Positions 1-7,809 of a stretch of 64,000 nt of DNA are shown in pieces; positions within the stretch are counted from its first letter, which is position 1; each line of letters opens with the position of its first letter. The stretch lies in contig JAILPS010000042.1 in the NCBI GenBank assembly GCA_024699325.1, positions 19,261-83,260 on the forward strand, given 5' to 3'. Both the position numbers and the translations under genes were made by a program. The notes beneath the pieces are model-generated. The model had not been told where the DNA came from. It worked only from the letters and a program-made list of their open reading frames with translations, and did no database searches. The DNA comes from Lachnospiraceae bacterium (GTDB lineage Bacteria; Bacillota; Clostridia; Lachnospirales; Lachnospiraceae).

Positions 1-2035
1 CGAAGCCCTCGCCTGTTGCGATTATGTTAGGGTTGATGTCTGTATAGTCTGTGTACAGGTTTTTGCCAAATGTAGATTCCATGCCGTAGGTCAGAAGAGA
101 TGCCGTGGTTGACTTGATGACGCGGCTTGTTTTCTGCTCGGCTGTGAGTATCTCCACGCCGTCGTGGTTTAACACCCTCGTGTAGAATGTCGGCTCAATG
201 TACACGCCGTCGTTTGCGATGGCGCTGTATGCGGCGGTGAGCTCCAGGTTCGTGACACCCTTCGTAAGACCTCCGAGAGCCAGGGACGAAACGCGGTCCG
301 TGTAGACTGTTCCGTCAGAATTCTTCTGGTAATCAACCAGCGTTGTGATGCCAAACTTCTCCACATAGTTGTAAGCAAGGTCTATGGACACGGTGTCAAG
401 AAGACAGTGAAGTGTCGGCAGGTTCATGGAATATGCTATGCAGTCGCGGAGGTTGACATAGCCCAAATATTCGTCGCCCCACCAGTTGGAGAAGCTCTGC
501 CCGTCAGCTGTGACAGGGGAGTCGTAGTAGACGCTGGCAAGGGTTGCATTGCATGCGTCAATCGCAGGTGCAAATGTGCTAAGCACCTTAAATGTTGAGC
601 CCGGCTGACGCGTGGACTGTGTGGCGCGGTTTAATGCCAGGTTCGTGGTCTTCTCGCCGCGGCCTCCATTTACAGCCTTCACATAGCCCGTGGCCTGATC
701 GATTATTATCATGGAAACCTGTGGCTGAAGCGTCACAGATAAGCTCTCCTTGGCTATCGTCTGGCTTGTGTCGACTGCGTATTCCTTAAACTGTGCGATG
801 TAGGAGGTTATGTCCTCCTTGGAATCAAACAGTCCGCTAAATGATGTGTAGCCCAAAATATTCTTAATATATGTGGCCACATCGCTCTCTGTGTAGTCGT
901 GCTCCTCACCGTCAGGGGATAAAACCTTTAGCCTGTAGGTGATGGAGTAGTATTCGTATGGATAGTTGTCGAGGTCGTTGACCTCCTCGTCCACAACCTT
1001 CTGGATGTTCGAATCCATGGTGGTGTAGATGGACAGTCCGCCGCTGTAGAGGAGGTTGTAGGCCTGGGTCTGGGTGTAGCCTAACTGGCTCTGAAGATCC
1101 GTGATGACCTGCTCGATTACAGCGTCCGTGAAGTAGCTGAATACCGTCTCTGAGGAGTTGGAGGAGGAAATCTGTATTCTCGAATACACATCGTCAGCTA
1201 ACGCCTCCTGATATTCAACCTCTGTGATATAGCCCTGTTTTCTCATGTTTGAGAGAACTCGCTGCTGGCGCCGCTGGTTGTTTTCAGGGAACTTGATTGG
1301 GTTGTAGGCGCTCGGGTTCTGGGTTATGGCCGCTATTACAGCCGCCTCAGAGAGGGTGAGCTCGCTTACATCCTTGTCAAAATATCTGTTGGCCGCCGCC
1401 TGAACTCCCAGGCAGTTGCTTCCAAGGTTTATGGTGTTCAGATAGTTTTCAAGGATTACCTTCTTGGAGAGCTGTTTTTCAAGGAGAATGGCGAGAGCCT
1501 GCTCCTGAACCTTACGCTCGACCTTCGCTCCGATGCTCTGCTCAGAACCTCCGCCAAACACGCTGTTTTTGATAAGCTGCTGGGTTATGGTTGAGGCGCC
1601 CTGGCTCAGGCTCATGGTGGTGACCGCTATGGCTCCGGCTCTTAGAATACCCTTAAGGTCGACACCGTTATGTATCCAGTAGCGCTCGTCCTCTATGGCC
1701 ACGAAGGCGTTGATCAGGTTGTCGGGGATGTCATCGAGGGATACCTCCTCGCGGTTTGAGCCCGCCATAACGAGCTTTTCCATGATATTGCCCCTGGAAT
1801 CGTAGATGATGGTGTAGTAGTTGTCGGGGGACACATCGTCAAACGATATCTCCGTGGCTCCGTTTACAAGGGACATAAACGACCCGTAGGCAAACGAGCC
1901 TCCAAGCACAACTCCCAAAACTATTGAAAATGTTGTCAGAATGCATATGAGGACCACAAACTTTCTGTGGATTTTAGCCCTCTTAGAGCTAAGCTGTCTG
2001 AGCTTAGTCTGAATGCCGGTGTGATTATAGTTCAT
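1..2035 (-). CDS. Class A penicillin-binding protein (transglycosylase/transpeptidase), C-terminus cut by window edge
   Basis: A bifunctional peptidoglycan synthase: the GT51 domain polymerises lipid II into glycan and the transpeptidase domain cross-links stem peptides outside the membrane. The frame opens at the ATG complementary to 2035 and runs off the left edge, so about 678 residues are visible. Residues 25-50 form one membrane anchor after a basic cytoplasmic tail. The GT51 signatures EDERYW (115-120, catalytic Glu) and GASTITQQ (146-153) are intact. The transpeptidase SxxK motif is STFK with Ser480, and an SxN motif (SMN) follows. The KTG motif must lie beyond the edge. An in-frame TAA lies 12 codons upstream of the ATG. 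No clear Shine-Dalgarno precedes this start. The gene is 102 bases downstream of the yigZ-like gene on the same strand. Confidence 0.93.
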   Translation of the reverse strand, partial: MNYNHTGIQTKLRQLSSKRAKIHRKFVVLICILTTFSIVLGVVLGGSFAYGSFMSLVNGATEISFDDVSPDNYYTIIYDSRGNIMEKLVMAGSNREEVSLDDIPDNLINAFVAIEDERYWIHNGVDLKGILRAGAIAVTTMSLSQGASTITQQLIKNSVFGGGSEQSIGAKVERKVQEQALAILLEKQLSKKVILENYLNTINLGSNCLGVQAAANRYFDKDVSELTLSEAAVIAAITQNPSAYNPIKFPENNQRRQQRVLSNMRKQGYITEVEYQEALADDVYSRIQISSSNSSETVFSYFTDAVIEQVITDLQSQLGYTQTQAYNLLYSGGLSIYTTMDSNIQKVVDEEVNDLDNYPYEYYSITYRLKVLSPDGEEHDYTESDVATYIKNILGYTSFSGLFDSKEDITSYIAQFKEYAVDTSQTIAKESLSVTLQPQVSMIIIDQATGYVKAVNGGRGEKTTNLALNRATQSTRQPGSTFKVLSTFAPAIDACNATLASVYYDSPVTADGQSFSNWWGDEYLGYVNLRDCIAYSMNLPTLHCLLDTVSIDLAYNYVEKFGITTLVDYQKNSDGTVYTDRVSSLALGGLTKGVTNLELTAAYSAIANDGVYIEPTFYTRVLNHDGVEILTAEQKTSRVIKSTTASLLTYGMESTFGKNLYTDYTDINPNIIATGEGF

Positions 2036-2073
2036 AGTATTAACGGTTTGCGCCGCCGTGGCGATAGTTTATT

Positions 2074-2091
2074 GTCGGGACACTTCCCGAC
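2074..2091. repeat. Perfect 7-bp inverted repeat upstream of the PBP gene
   Basis: GTCGGGA (2074-2080), loop CACT, TCCCGAC (2085-2091). There is no T-tract on either strand, so it is not a typical terminator. It lies between the candidate PBP promoter and the PBP start, where it would form a hairpin in the 5' leader or serve as an operator. Confidence 0.5.
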
Positions 2092-2098
2092 TGTGCAC

Positions 2099-2127
2099 AT
2101 TATAAGTTCAAAATGTTACATTTAAAT
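2099..2127 (-). promoter_or_regulatory. Candidate sigma-A promoter for the PBP gene
   Basis: On the minus strand a perfect TATAAT (2104 to 2099) is preceded by a weak AT-rich -35 (about 2121-2126). Only the -10 is convincing. Confidence 0.4.
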
Positions 2128-2137
2128 AAAGAAGTCT

Positions 2138-2797
2138 TTAATTTTCGTGGGTTATTACCCCTTCATCGGTCACGCCGTAGGAGATTTCATCGCTCTGCTC
2201 GATGGGGCAGGTCCCTCCGGTCATGTCTGTTATGTCCTTATGGACTCTTGAAATGTCTGCGCTGGCAACTGGAAACCTGACCGTAACAGCGTCCGAGTAA
2301 TCCGTGGACATAAGCGTTATATTTTCCGTGTTCAGATAATATGTGAGTTTGCCGTAGGTTGTGTAGTCGAGCGTCACTGTGAATATGCGCCCTGTAAACA
2401 TTTCGATGAGAGTTGTGTTGTTAAGTGCATCCGCGCAGGCCTCGTGGTAGGCGCGGACGAGTCCGCCGGTTCCAAGTAACACCCCGCCAAAATACCTGAC
2501 GACCACAGCCATGGTGTCTGAAAGACCTCTGCCACTTAGGACGTCCAGTATGGGCTTGCCTGCGGTGCCCGAGGGCTCGCCGTCGTCTGAAAACTTCTGC
2601 TTGGAGCCGTCGCTTCCCAATATATAGGCGTAGCAGATGTGCCTTGCGTCCCAGTACTTCTTCTTCATGGACTTAAGAATATCCGCCACATCTTCCTCGC
2701 TCTTTACATGATACAGAAATCCTAAAAATCTGGACTTCTTCTCCTCGTAATAGCCCTCGCCCGAGCTAAATACGGTGGTAAAACCCTCTTGTGACAT
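2138..2797 (-). CDS. YigZ/IMPACT family protein
   Basis: A 219-residue member of the YigZ/IMPACT family, the usual full length. The N-terminal IMPACT domain carries the family signatures DARHICYAYI, SDDGEPSGTAGKPIL and VRYFGGVLLGTGGL (about residues 50-115), followed by the smaller C-terminal DUF1949-like domain. Eukaryotic IMPACT regulates GCN2. Bacterial members are linked to ribosomes or proline dipeptide processing, but no single biochemical role is established. The start has an AAGAGG ribosome site. The gene is divergent from typA across a 154-base intergenic region and may be cotranscribed with the downstream PBP gene. Two TATAAT-like boxes lie in its AT-rich leader, but no good -35 pairs with them. 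Confidence 0.9.
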   Translation of the reverse strand: MSQEGFTTVFSSGEGYYEEKKSRFLGFLYHVKSEEDVADILKSMKKKYWDARHICYAYILGSDGSKQKFSDDGEPSGTAGKPILDVLSGRGLSDTMAVVVRYFGGVLLGTGGLVRAYHEACADALNNTTLIEMFTGRIFTVTLDYTTYGKLTYYLNTENITLMSTDYSDAVTVRFPVASADISRVHKDITDMTGGTCPIEQSDEISYGVTDEGVITHEN

Positions 2798-2875
2798 AAT
2801 TACCTCTTTGACATATTATTTCACATTATAAAATAGCATTAAATTATAAAAGAAACAAGAACTTTCAATTTCTGC

Positions 2876-2903
2876 TTGCATTGTATAAAGTTTATGCTAA
2901 AAT
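2876..2903 (+). promoter_or_regulatory. Candidate sigma-A promoter for typA
   Basis: TTGCAT (2876-2881), 16-bp spacer, TAAAAT (2898-2903), about 48 bases before the typA start. Confidence 0.6.
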
Positions 2904-2951
2904 ACAAAAGTTGAGAATCTGTAAACTAGCACATTTTTATAAGGATGGATT

Positions 2952-4781
2952 ATGAAGAGAGAAGACATTCGTAACGTTGCGATTATCGCACACGTTGATC
3001 ACGGCAAGACAACATTGGTAGACGAGCTTTTGAAGCAGAGCGGTGTTTTTAGAGAGAATCAGGAAGTGGCAGAGCGTGTCATGGATTCTAACGACATTGA
3101 GCGTGAGCGAGGCATCACGATTTTGTCTAAGAATACTGCGGTATATTACAAGAACTACAAGATCAACATCGTCGACACCCCAGGACATGCGGATTTCGGC
3201 GGAGAGGTTGAGCGAGTTCTCAAGATGGTTGACGGAGTTATTCTGGTGGTTGACGCCTTCGAGGGTCCGATGCCACAGACCAAGTTCGTTTTAAGGAAGG
3301 CGCTTGAGCTCAACCTGTCAGTTATCGTCTGCATCAACAAAATCGACAGACCGGGCGCGAGACCTGACGAGGTACAGGACGAGGTGCTCGAGCTTCTAAT
3401 GGACTTGGACGCAAACGACGAGCAGCTTGACTGCCCATTCGTATTTGCATCAGCCAAGGCAGGATTTGCGGTTATGGATTTGGATGACGAGAGGAAGGAT
3501 ATGATGCCACTCTTCGACACAATCATCGACCACATTCCGGCTCCTGAGGGAGACGAGAGCGCACCTGCGAGAATGCTTATCAGCACCATCGACTACAACG
3601 AATACGTTGGACGTATCGGCGTCGGCAAGGTTGAGGACGGCGTTATAAGAACCAACCAGGAGCTTTTCGTGGTTAACGCCCACGATTTAGATAAGAAGTA
3701 TAAGGTTAAGATTGGCAAGCTCTACGAATACAACGGTCTGGCTAAGTACGAGGTAAATGAGGCCAAGTTTGGCTCAATCGTTGCCATCTCAGGTATCGCA
3801 GAATTACACATCGGAGACACCATCTGTGACCCTGAAAACACAGAGCCAATTCCATTCCAGAAGATATCAGAGCCCACAATCGCCATGCATTTCATGGTTA
3901 ACGACAGCCCGCTCGCAGGCAAGGAGGGCAAGTTTGTAACCTCACGCCACATCCGCGAGAGACTGTTCAGAGAGCTTAACACAGATGTTTCCTTAAGAGT
4001 TGAGGAGACAGACAGCACGGACAGCTTCAAGGTCAGCGGCCGTGGAGAGCTGCATCTCTCAGTTCTTATCGAGAACATGAGAAGAGAGGGCTACGAGTTT
4101 GCAGTCAGCCGTCCTGAGGTCCTCACTAAGATCAACGAGCGCAACCAGGTGTTAGAGCCAATGGAGCTTGTATATATCGACGTTCCAGATGAATTCTCAG
4201 GCAATGTCATCCAGAAGCTCTCAACGAGAAAGGGCGAGCTTCAGGGTATGGGTTCAGCCAATGGAGGCTATACAAGACTTGAGTTTAGAATTCCTTCAAG
4301 AGGTCTTATCGGCTACAGAGGCGACTTCATGACCGACACCAAGGGTAACGGTATCATGAACACCGTATTTGACGGCTATGAGCTCTACAAGGGTCCTATC
4401 CAGTTTAGAAAACAGGGTTCCCTCATCGTTTACGAGAGCGGAACAACACTTACCTACGGTCTGTTTAACGCGCAGGAGAGAGGTTCACTCTTCATCGGCG
4501 CAGGCGAGGAGGTATACGCCGGAATGGTTATCGGTCAGACCGGCAAGAGCGAGGACGTTGAGGTCAATGTCTGCAAGGCAAAGCATCTGTCCAACACGCG
4601 TTCATCATCAGCTGATGAGGCGCTTAGACTTGTGCCACCTATTGTTATGAGCCTGGAGCAGTGCATGGATTTCATCGACGACGACGAACTTCTTGAGATC
4701 ACGCCAACACATCTTCGTATCAGGAAGAAGATTCTTGATCCTGTCATGAGAAAGCGCGTGAACATCAGGAAGAACCAGTAA
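2952..4781 (+). CDS. typA: Ribosome-binding GTPase TypA/BipA
   Basis: A translational GTPase of 609 residues, the normal TypA/BipA length. It binds 70S ribosomes and helps large-subunit assembly and growth under stress. The G domain starts at the N-terminus with G1 AHVDHGKTTL, G2 around RERGITI, G3 DTPGHADFGGEV and G4 NKIDRPGA. An EF-G-like domain II, domains III and V, and the TypA-specific C-terminal domain (from about residue 480) follow. The ATG has an AAGGATG ribosome site. Its stop codon is 13 bases before the TTG start of the HprK-like gene, and no terminator lies between them, so the two are probably cotranscribed. Confidence 0.97.
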   Translation: MKREDIRNVAIIAHVDHGKTTLVDELLKQSGVFRENQEVAERVMDSNDIERERGITILSKNTAVYYKNYKINIVDTPGHADFGGEVERVLKMVDGVILVVDAFEGPMPQTKFVLRKALELNLSVIVCINKIDRPGARPDEVQDEVLELLMDLDANDEQLDCPFVFASAKAGFAVMDLDDERKDMMPLFDTIIDHIPAPEGDESAPARMLISTIDYNEYVGRIGVGKVEDGVIRTNQELFVVNAHDLDKKYKVKIGKLYEYNGLAKYEVNEAKFGSIVAISGIAELHIGDTICDPENTEPIPFQKISEPTIAMHFMVNDSPLAGKEGKFVTSRHIRERLFRELNTDVSLRVEETDSTDSFKVSGRGELHLSVLIENMRREGYEFAVSRPEVLTKINERNQVLEPMELVYIDVPDEFSGNVIQKLSTRKGELQGMGSANGGYTRLEFRIPSRGLIGYRGDFMTDTKGNGIMNTVFDGYELYKGPIQFRKQGSLIVYESGTTLTYGLFNAQERGSLFIGAGEEVYAGMVIGQTGKSEDVEVNVCKAKHLSNTRSSSADEALRLVPPIVMSLEQCMDFIDDDELLEITPTHLRIRKKILDPVMRKRVNIRKNQ

Positions 4782-4794
4782 TGGAGACAGAGTT

Positions 4795-5514
4795 TTGAAA
4801 TATTACAGAATAGCCACATTTAACGTGGCCATGGAGGTTGACAGTCCGAGACTGTTAAACAGCGCAGCCAAATACGAGATAGCTAAGCCTGAACACATAG
4901 ATATCACGCTTTCGGGCTACAAGGAGGACGCCAGAAGAAACCACGAGATGGTTTCAGGGGTGTCAGCCCAGACCTGGGAGGAGATACTCTCAGGGGATGA
5001 CTTCTATCAGCAGCTTCTAGAGCACGGCGCGACATTTTTACATTCAAGCGCCATCGTTGTGGAGGGCAGGGCATATCTTATAAGCGCGGGAAGCCAGGTT
5101 GGCAAGACATTTCACACGAAGCTTTGGCAGCAGTATCTTGGAAGCGACAAGGTTGTCATATTAAATGATGACAAGCCGGCCATCATGAAGGATGAGCAGG
5201 GCGTGTGGAGAGCATACGGAACTCCGTGGTCAGGTGCCAGCGAATTCAACATGAATATGGACGCGCCGATAGGTGCCATCTGTTACCTCGAGAGGAGCGA
5301 GAGGAACTGGATACAGCCTGAGAAGGGGCCGAGAATCCTCCACGATTTCGTGGGTCAGACCATAAAACCCAGGGACGAGGAGAGGCGCATCAGCCTGTTC
5401 ACACAGTTTTCCGACCTGATAACCAGCGTTGACAGCTACAGAATGGGCGTCAATATGGACATCGAAGCCGGAAGAATGGCCTACGAGGTCATGACTGGAA
5501 AAATCAAATTATAG
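4795..5514 (+). CDS. HprK/PEPCK-like P-loop protein, function unknown
   Basis: A 239-residue protein resembling the HPr-kinase/PEP-carboxykinase-like ATP-binding fold. The P-loop is SAGSQVGKT (residues 97-105), so the first glycine of GxxxxGK[ST] is alanine (A98). Downstream are ILNDDKPAI, like the acidic loop after the P-loop of HprK relatives, and GTPWSGASEF, resembling the GTPW..G pattern of related orphan kinases. TTG at 4795 is chosen because GGAG (4783-4786) is well spaced and the nearby ATG at 4781 is out of frame and soon stops. No HPr gene is nearby. The substrate is unknown. It is followed directly by a strong terminator. Confidence 0.7.
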   Translation: MKYYRIATFNVAMEVDSPRLLNSAAKYEIAKPEHIDITLSGYKEDARRNHEMVSGVSAQTWEEILSGDDFYQQLLEHGATFLHSSAIVVEGRAYLISAGSQVGKTFHTKLWQQYLGSDKVVILNDDKPAIMKDEQGVWRAYGTPWSGASEFNMNMDAPIGAICYLERSERNWIQPEKGPRILHDFVGQTIKPRDEERRISLFTQFSDLITSVDSYRMGVNMDIEAGRMAYEVMTGKIKL

Positions 5515-5525
5515 TGGTTAATTAT

Positions 5526-5565
5526 ATGCCGCAGTCAGCATTTGGGTCTGACTGCGGCATTTTTT
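5526..5565 (+). terminator. Rho-independent terminator after the typA unit
   Basis: A 13-bp perfect stem (5526-5538 with 5548-5560), a 9-base loop and five T residues. Confidence 0.92.
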
Positions 5566-5643
5566 GTGTTTTTTCTGTGTAAAACCTTAAAATCCTGATT
5601 TTGGTATGGAAAAACATGTGAAACTTTGATAGAATTAAACTGT

Positions 5644-5660
5644 ATGTGCGCAGAGCACAT
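5644..5660 (+). repeat. Inverted repeat in the DUF885 lipoprotein leader
   Basis: ATGTGC (5644-5649), five-base loop, GCACAT (5655-5660), immediately before the AAGGAG ribosome site at 5663. It could be an operator or a translation-modulating hairpin. Confidence 0.4.
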
Positions 5661-5674
5661 AGAAGGAGAATTAT

Positions 5675-7684
5675 ATGAAAAACAGAAGATTTTTAGCGGC
5701 TGCTATGGCCGGCATGCTTGCCGTATCCGCATTTGCAGGATGCGATAAGACTGAAAACGAGGAGACTAAGGCTACGACTGAAGCCTCCGCCAAGGAAGAA
5801 AAGACAACAGCAGAGGAGACCGAGAAGGAGACAGAGAAGGAAACCGAGAAGGAAACCGAGAAGGAAACAGATCCTGTAGAGACGGATCCTGTAGAGACGG
5901 ATCCGGTTGAGACTGAGCCTGTAGATCCTGTGGTTATCGAGGAGTCAGAACTCACACAGAAGTATTTTATGCTTATGGCATATTCGCCTGACGAGGCCAG
6001 AGAGTATTTTGGAGTTGAGGTTGATGAGAGCTTAGGAGAGGAGGAATTCCTCCAGTTTGTTGATTCGATGTTTTTGGAGGGTGTAACCTCTGACAGACTC
6101 ACCCTTCACCAGTACATTATGAACCCTGAAAACTATGGAATAAACATAGAGGACGTTCCATATGATCTGGGCGGTTTATATTCAACACCGGAGGAGATTA
6201 AGGAGTCATACGACACTAACCTTGAAGAGCTTAAGGAGATGTTGGCATTCTCCACAGAGGGCTTCACAAACAGAGAGAAGCTCGTGTTTGACAAGCTCTA
6301 CTATGAGTATCTTCTGGCAATGTGGGGATGCGAGGTTCCGGACTATTCAACAGTTTGCGGCACCATGGGCAACATGGTTTCCAACCTTGGAACAACATTT
6401 TTCGAGTACATATTCGAGGACGAGGCAGATGCAGAGGAGTACCTTCGCATAATGGAGGATGTTCCGGAGGTTGTAAGGGCCATACCTGAGAGTGTACAGT
6501 ATAAGATTGACACCTACGGCTACTATCCGTCAGATGCCATGATACAGGCAACACTTGACTCTCTGCTCGATTCAGAGGATTTGGACAACAATGTCTACAT
6601 CAACGGTTTTGATTCTAAAATCGACGCGCTTGAGCTTGATGAGGCGACCGCCGCAGATCTCAAGGAGAGAAATGCGAAGTTTATCGAGGAAGAGCTAGTG
6701 CCTGCATTTGAGGACTGCTACGAGGAGATGGAGAAGTTCTTAGGACTTAATCCTGATGGAACACCTATCGCCAAGCTTAGTCAGGGTAGGGATTACTACG
6801 ACTACCTTGTAGAGTGTGCCACAGGCTCACGCATGACAACCCAGGAGGTTTTTGACTATTTAGACAGAGAGATTTCCAAGGGCTATGATAGGCTTGTCGA
6901 CCTGGCGCTTGAGGACTACAAGGGATACATGTCATATATCAATGACAGCTACGAGTTCCCTGAGACAGAGCCTGTTGCCGCTATCGAGTACCTTATCGAG
7001 AATATGAAGGATGATTTCCCGGACCTTGGAGGTGTTGAGTGGACAGTTTCATACCTGCCATCATCCTTAGAGGTTGACGGAATATTAGCTTACTACATGG
7101 TTCCTCCAATCGATGAGCCGACTGTAAATGTTATGCGTATCAACGGCGCTGCATCAGGCGATGATCTTATCATGACGCTCGCCCATGAGGGATATCCCGG
7201 ACATATGCTTCAGTTCAATGTCCAGAGGGGTGCCGGAGCATTTGATTTAGAGCAGCTTATAAGCGAGCTTGGCTACAGCGAGGGCTGGGCTATGTATGTG
7301 GAGTACAAGTCAACAGAGTACTACGGATTAAAGAATGTTGTCGCTAAGCTTCTGCAGCTTGACAACTCACTTGGCTACGATTTAAATGCTATAGCGGACA
7401 TCGCAATCAACGGCTTGGGCTATAGCACAGAGGAGTTTGGCGAATATTTGGAGTCGGTGGACATGGGCGATGAGAGCACGGCGAACCTTTACTACGATTT
7501 CGTAGTCGGTGATCCGACAGCGATTGTTCCATACGCTGCAGGCTACCATCTCTGTGATGAGAGCATTCAGAGTTACATGGAGGAGACAGGCGCAGATTAT
7601 AAGGATGCGCTCAGAGCATACCTTGAGGTTGGATGCTCATCATTTAACATTGTAAGAGAGTACATGGGCACTCAGTTTGAGTAA
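5675..7684 (+). CDS. DUF885 family lipoprotein, putative metallopeptidase
   Basis: A 669-residue lipoprotein. A lipobox FAGC (Cys23) follows a short basic and hydrophobic signal peptide. Residues about 30-90 are a Glu/Thr/Lys linker made of KETE units and then three DPVET units. The rest is a DUF885 domain. Its hallmark HEGYPGH (504-510) has the form of a zinc site with the HExxxxH-like spacing known in this family, and a later GYSEGWAMYVE supplies acidic residues. DUF885 proteins are assumed to be membrane or surface peptidases, but the substrate is unknown. The ATG has an AAGGAG site at 5663. A perfect hairpin lies two bases after the stop. Confidence 0.88.
   Translation: MKNRRFLAAAMAGMLAVSAFAGCDKTENEETKATTEASAKEEKTTAEETEKETEKETEKETEKETDPVETDPVETDPVETEPVDPVVIEESELTQKYFMLMAYSPDEAREYFGVEVDESLGEEEFLQFVDSMFLEGVTSDRLTLHQYIMNPENYGINIEDVPYDLGGLYSTPEEIKESYDTNLEELKEMLAFSTEGFTNREKLVFDKLYYEYLLAMWGCEVPDYSTVCGTMGNMVSNLGTTFFEYIFEDEADAEEYLRIMEDVPEVVRAIPESVQYKIDTYGYYPSDAMIQATLDSLLDSEDLDNNVYINGFDSKIDALELDEATAADLKERNAKFIEEELVPAFEDCYEEMEKFLGLNPDGTPIAKLSQGRDYYDYLVECATGSRMTTQEVFDYLDREISKGYDRLVDLALEDYKGYMSYINDSYEFPETEPVAAIEYLIENMKDDFPDLGGVEWTVSYLPSSLEVDGILAYYMVPPIDEPTVNVMRINGAASGDDLIMTLAHEGYPGHMLQFNVQRGAGAFDLEQLISELGYSEGWAMYVEYKSTEYYGLKNVVAKLLQLDNSLGYDLNAIADIAINGLGYSTEEFGEYLESVDMGDESTANLYYDFVVGDPTAIVPYAAGYHLCDESIQSYMEETGADYKDALRAYLEVGCSSFNIVREYMGTQFE
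5817..5914 (+). repeat. In-frame tandem repeats coding the lipoprotein linker
   Basis: 12-base units coding KETE run from about 5817 to 5869. Three 15-base units coding DPVET follow at 5870-5914; the first two are identical. Unit lengths are multiples of three, so copy-number changes would keep the frame. Confidence 0.8.
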
Positions 7685-7685
7685 A

Positions 7686-7710
7686 TGCCAAGTCTTGAAA
7701 AGACTTGGCA
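7686..7710. other. Perfect hairpin two bases after the DUF885 gene
   Basis: TGCCAAGTCTT (7686-7696), loop GAA, AAGACTTGGCA (7700-7710): 11 perfect pairs but no T-tract. It could be a transcript 3'-end stabiliser or a weak terminator. Confidence 0.6.
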
Positions 7711-7787
7711 GTCAGTCCGCGCGACGCTTGGCGCGGTAAAATTTGAAGAAACTTGGCAGTCGGTCCGCGCGACGCATGGCGCGGTAA
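7703..7787. repeat. Two tandem copies of a 37-base GC-rich hairpin repeat
   Basis: Copies at 7703-7739 and 7751-7787 differ at two positions and have a 48-base period. Each contains CCGCGC (7717, 7765) and GCGCGG (7731, 7779), which would form a six-pair GC stem. No coding frame uses them. The arrangement resembles REP/BIME-like intergenic elements. I did not find another copy in the window by eye. Confidence 0.7.
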
Positions 7788-7809
7788 GAATTAGGAGTAA
7801 ACTAATTTT

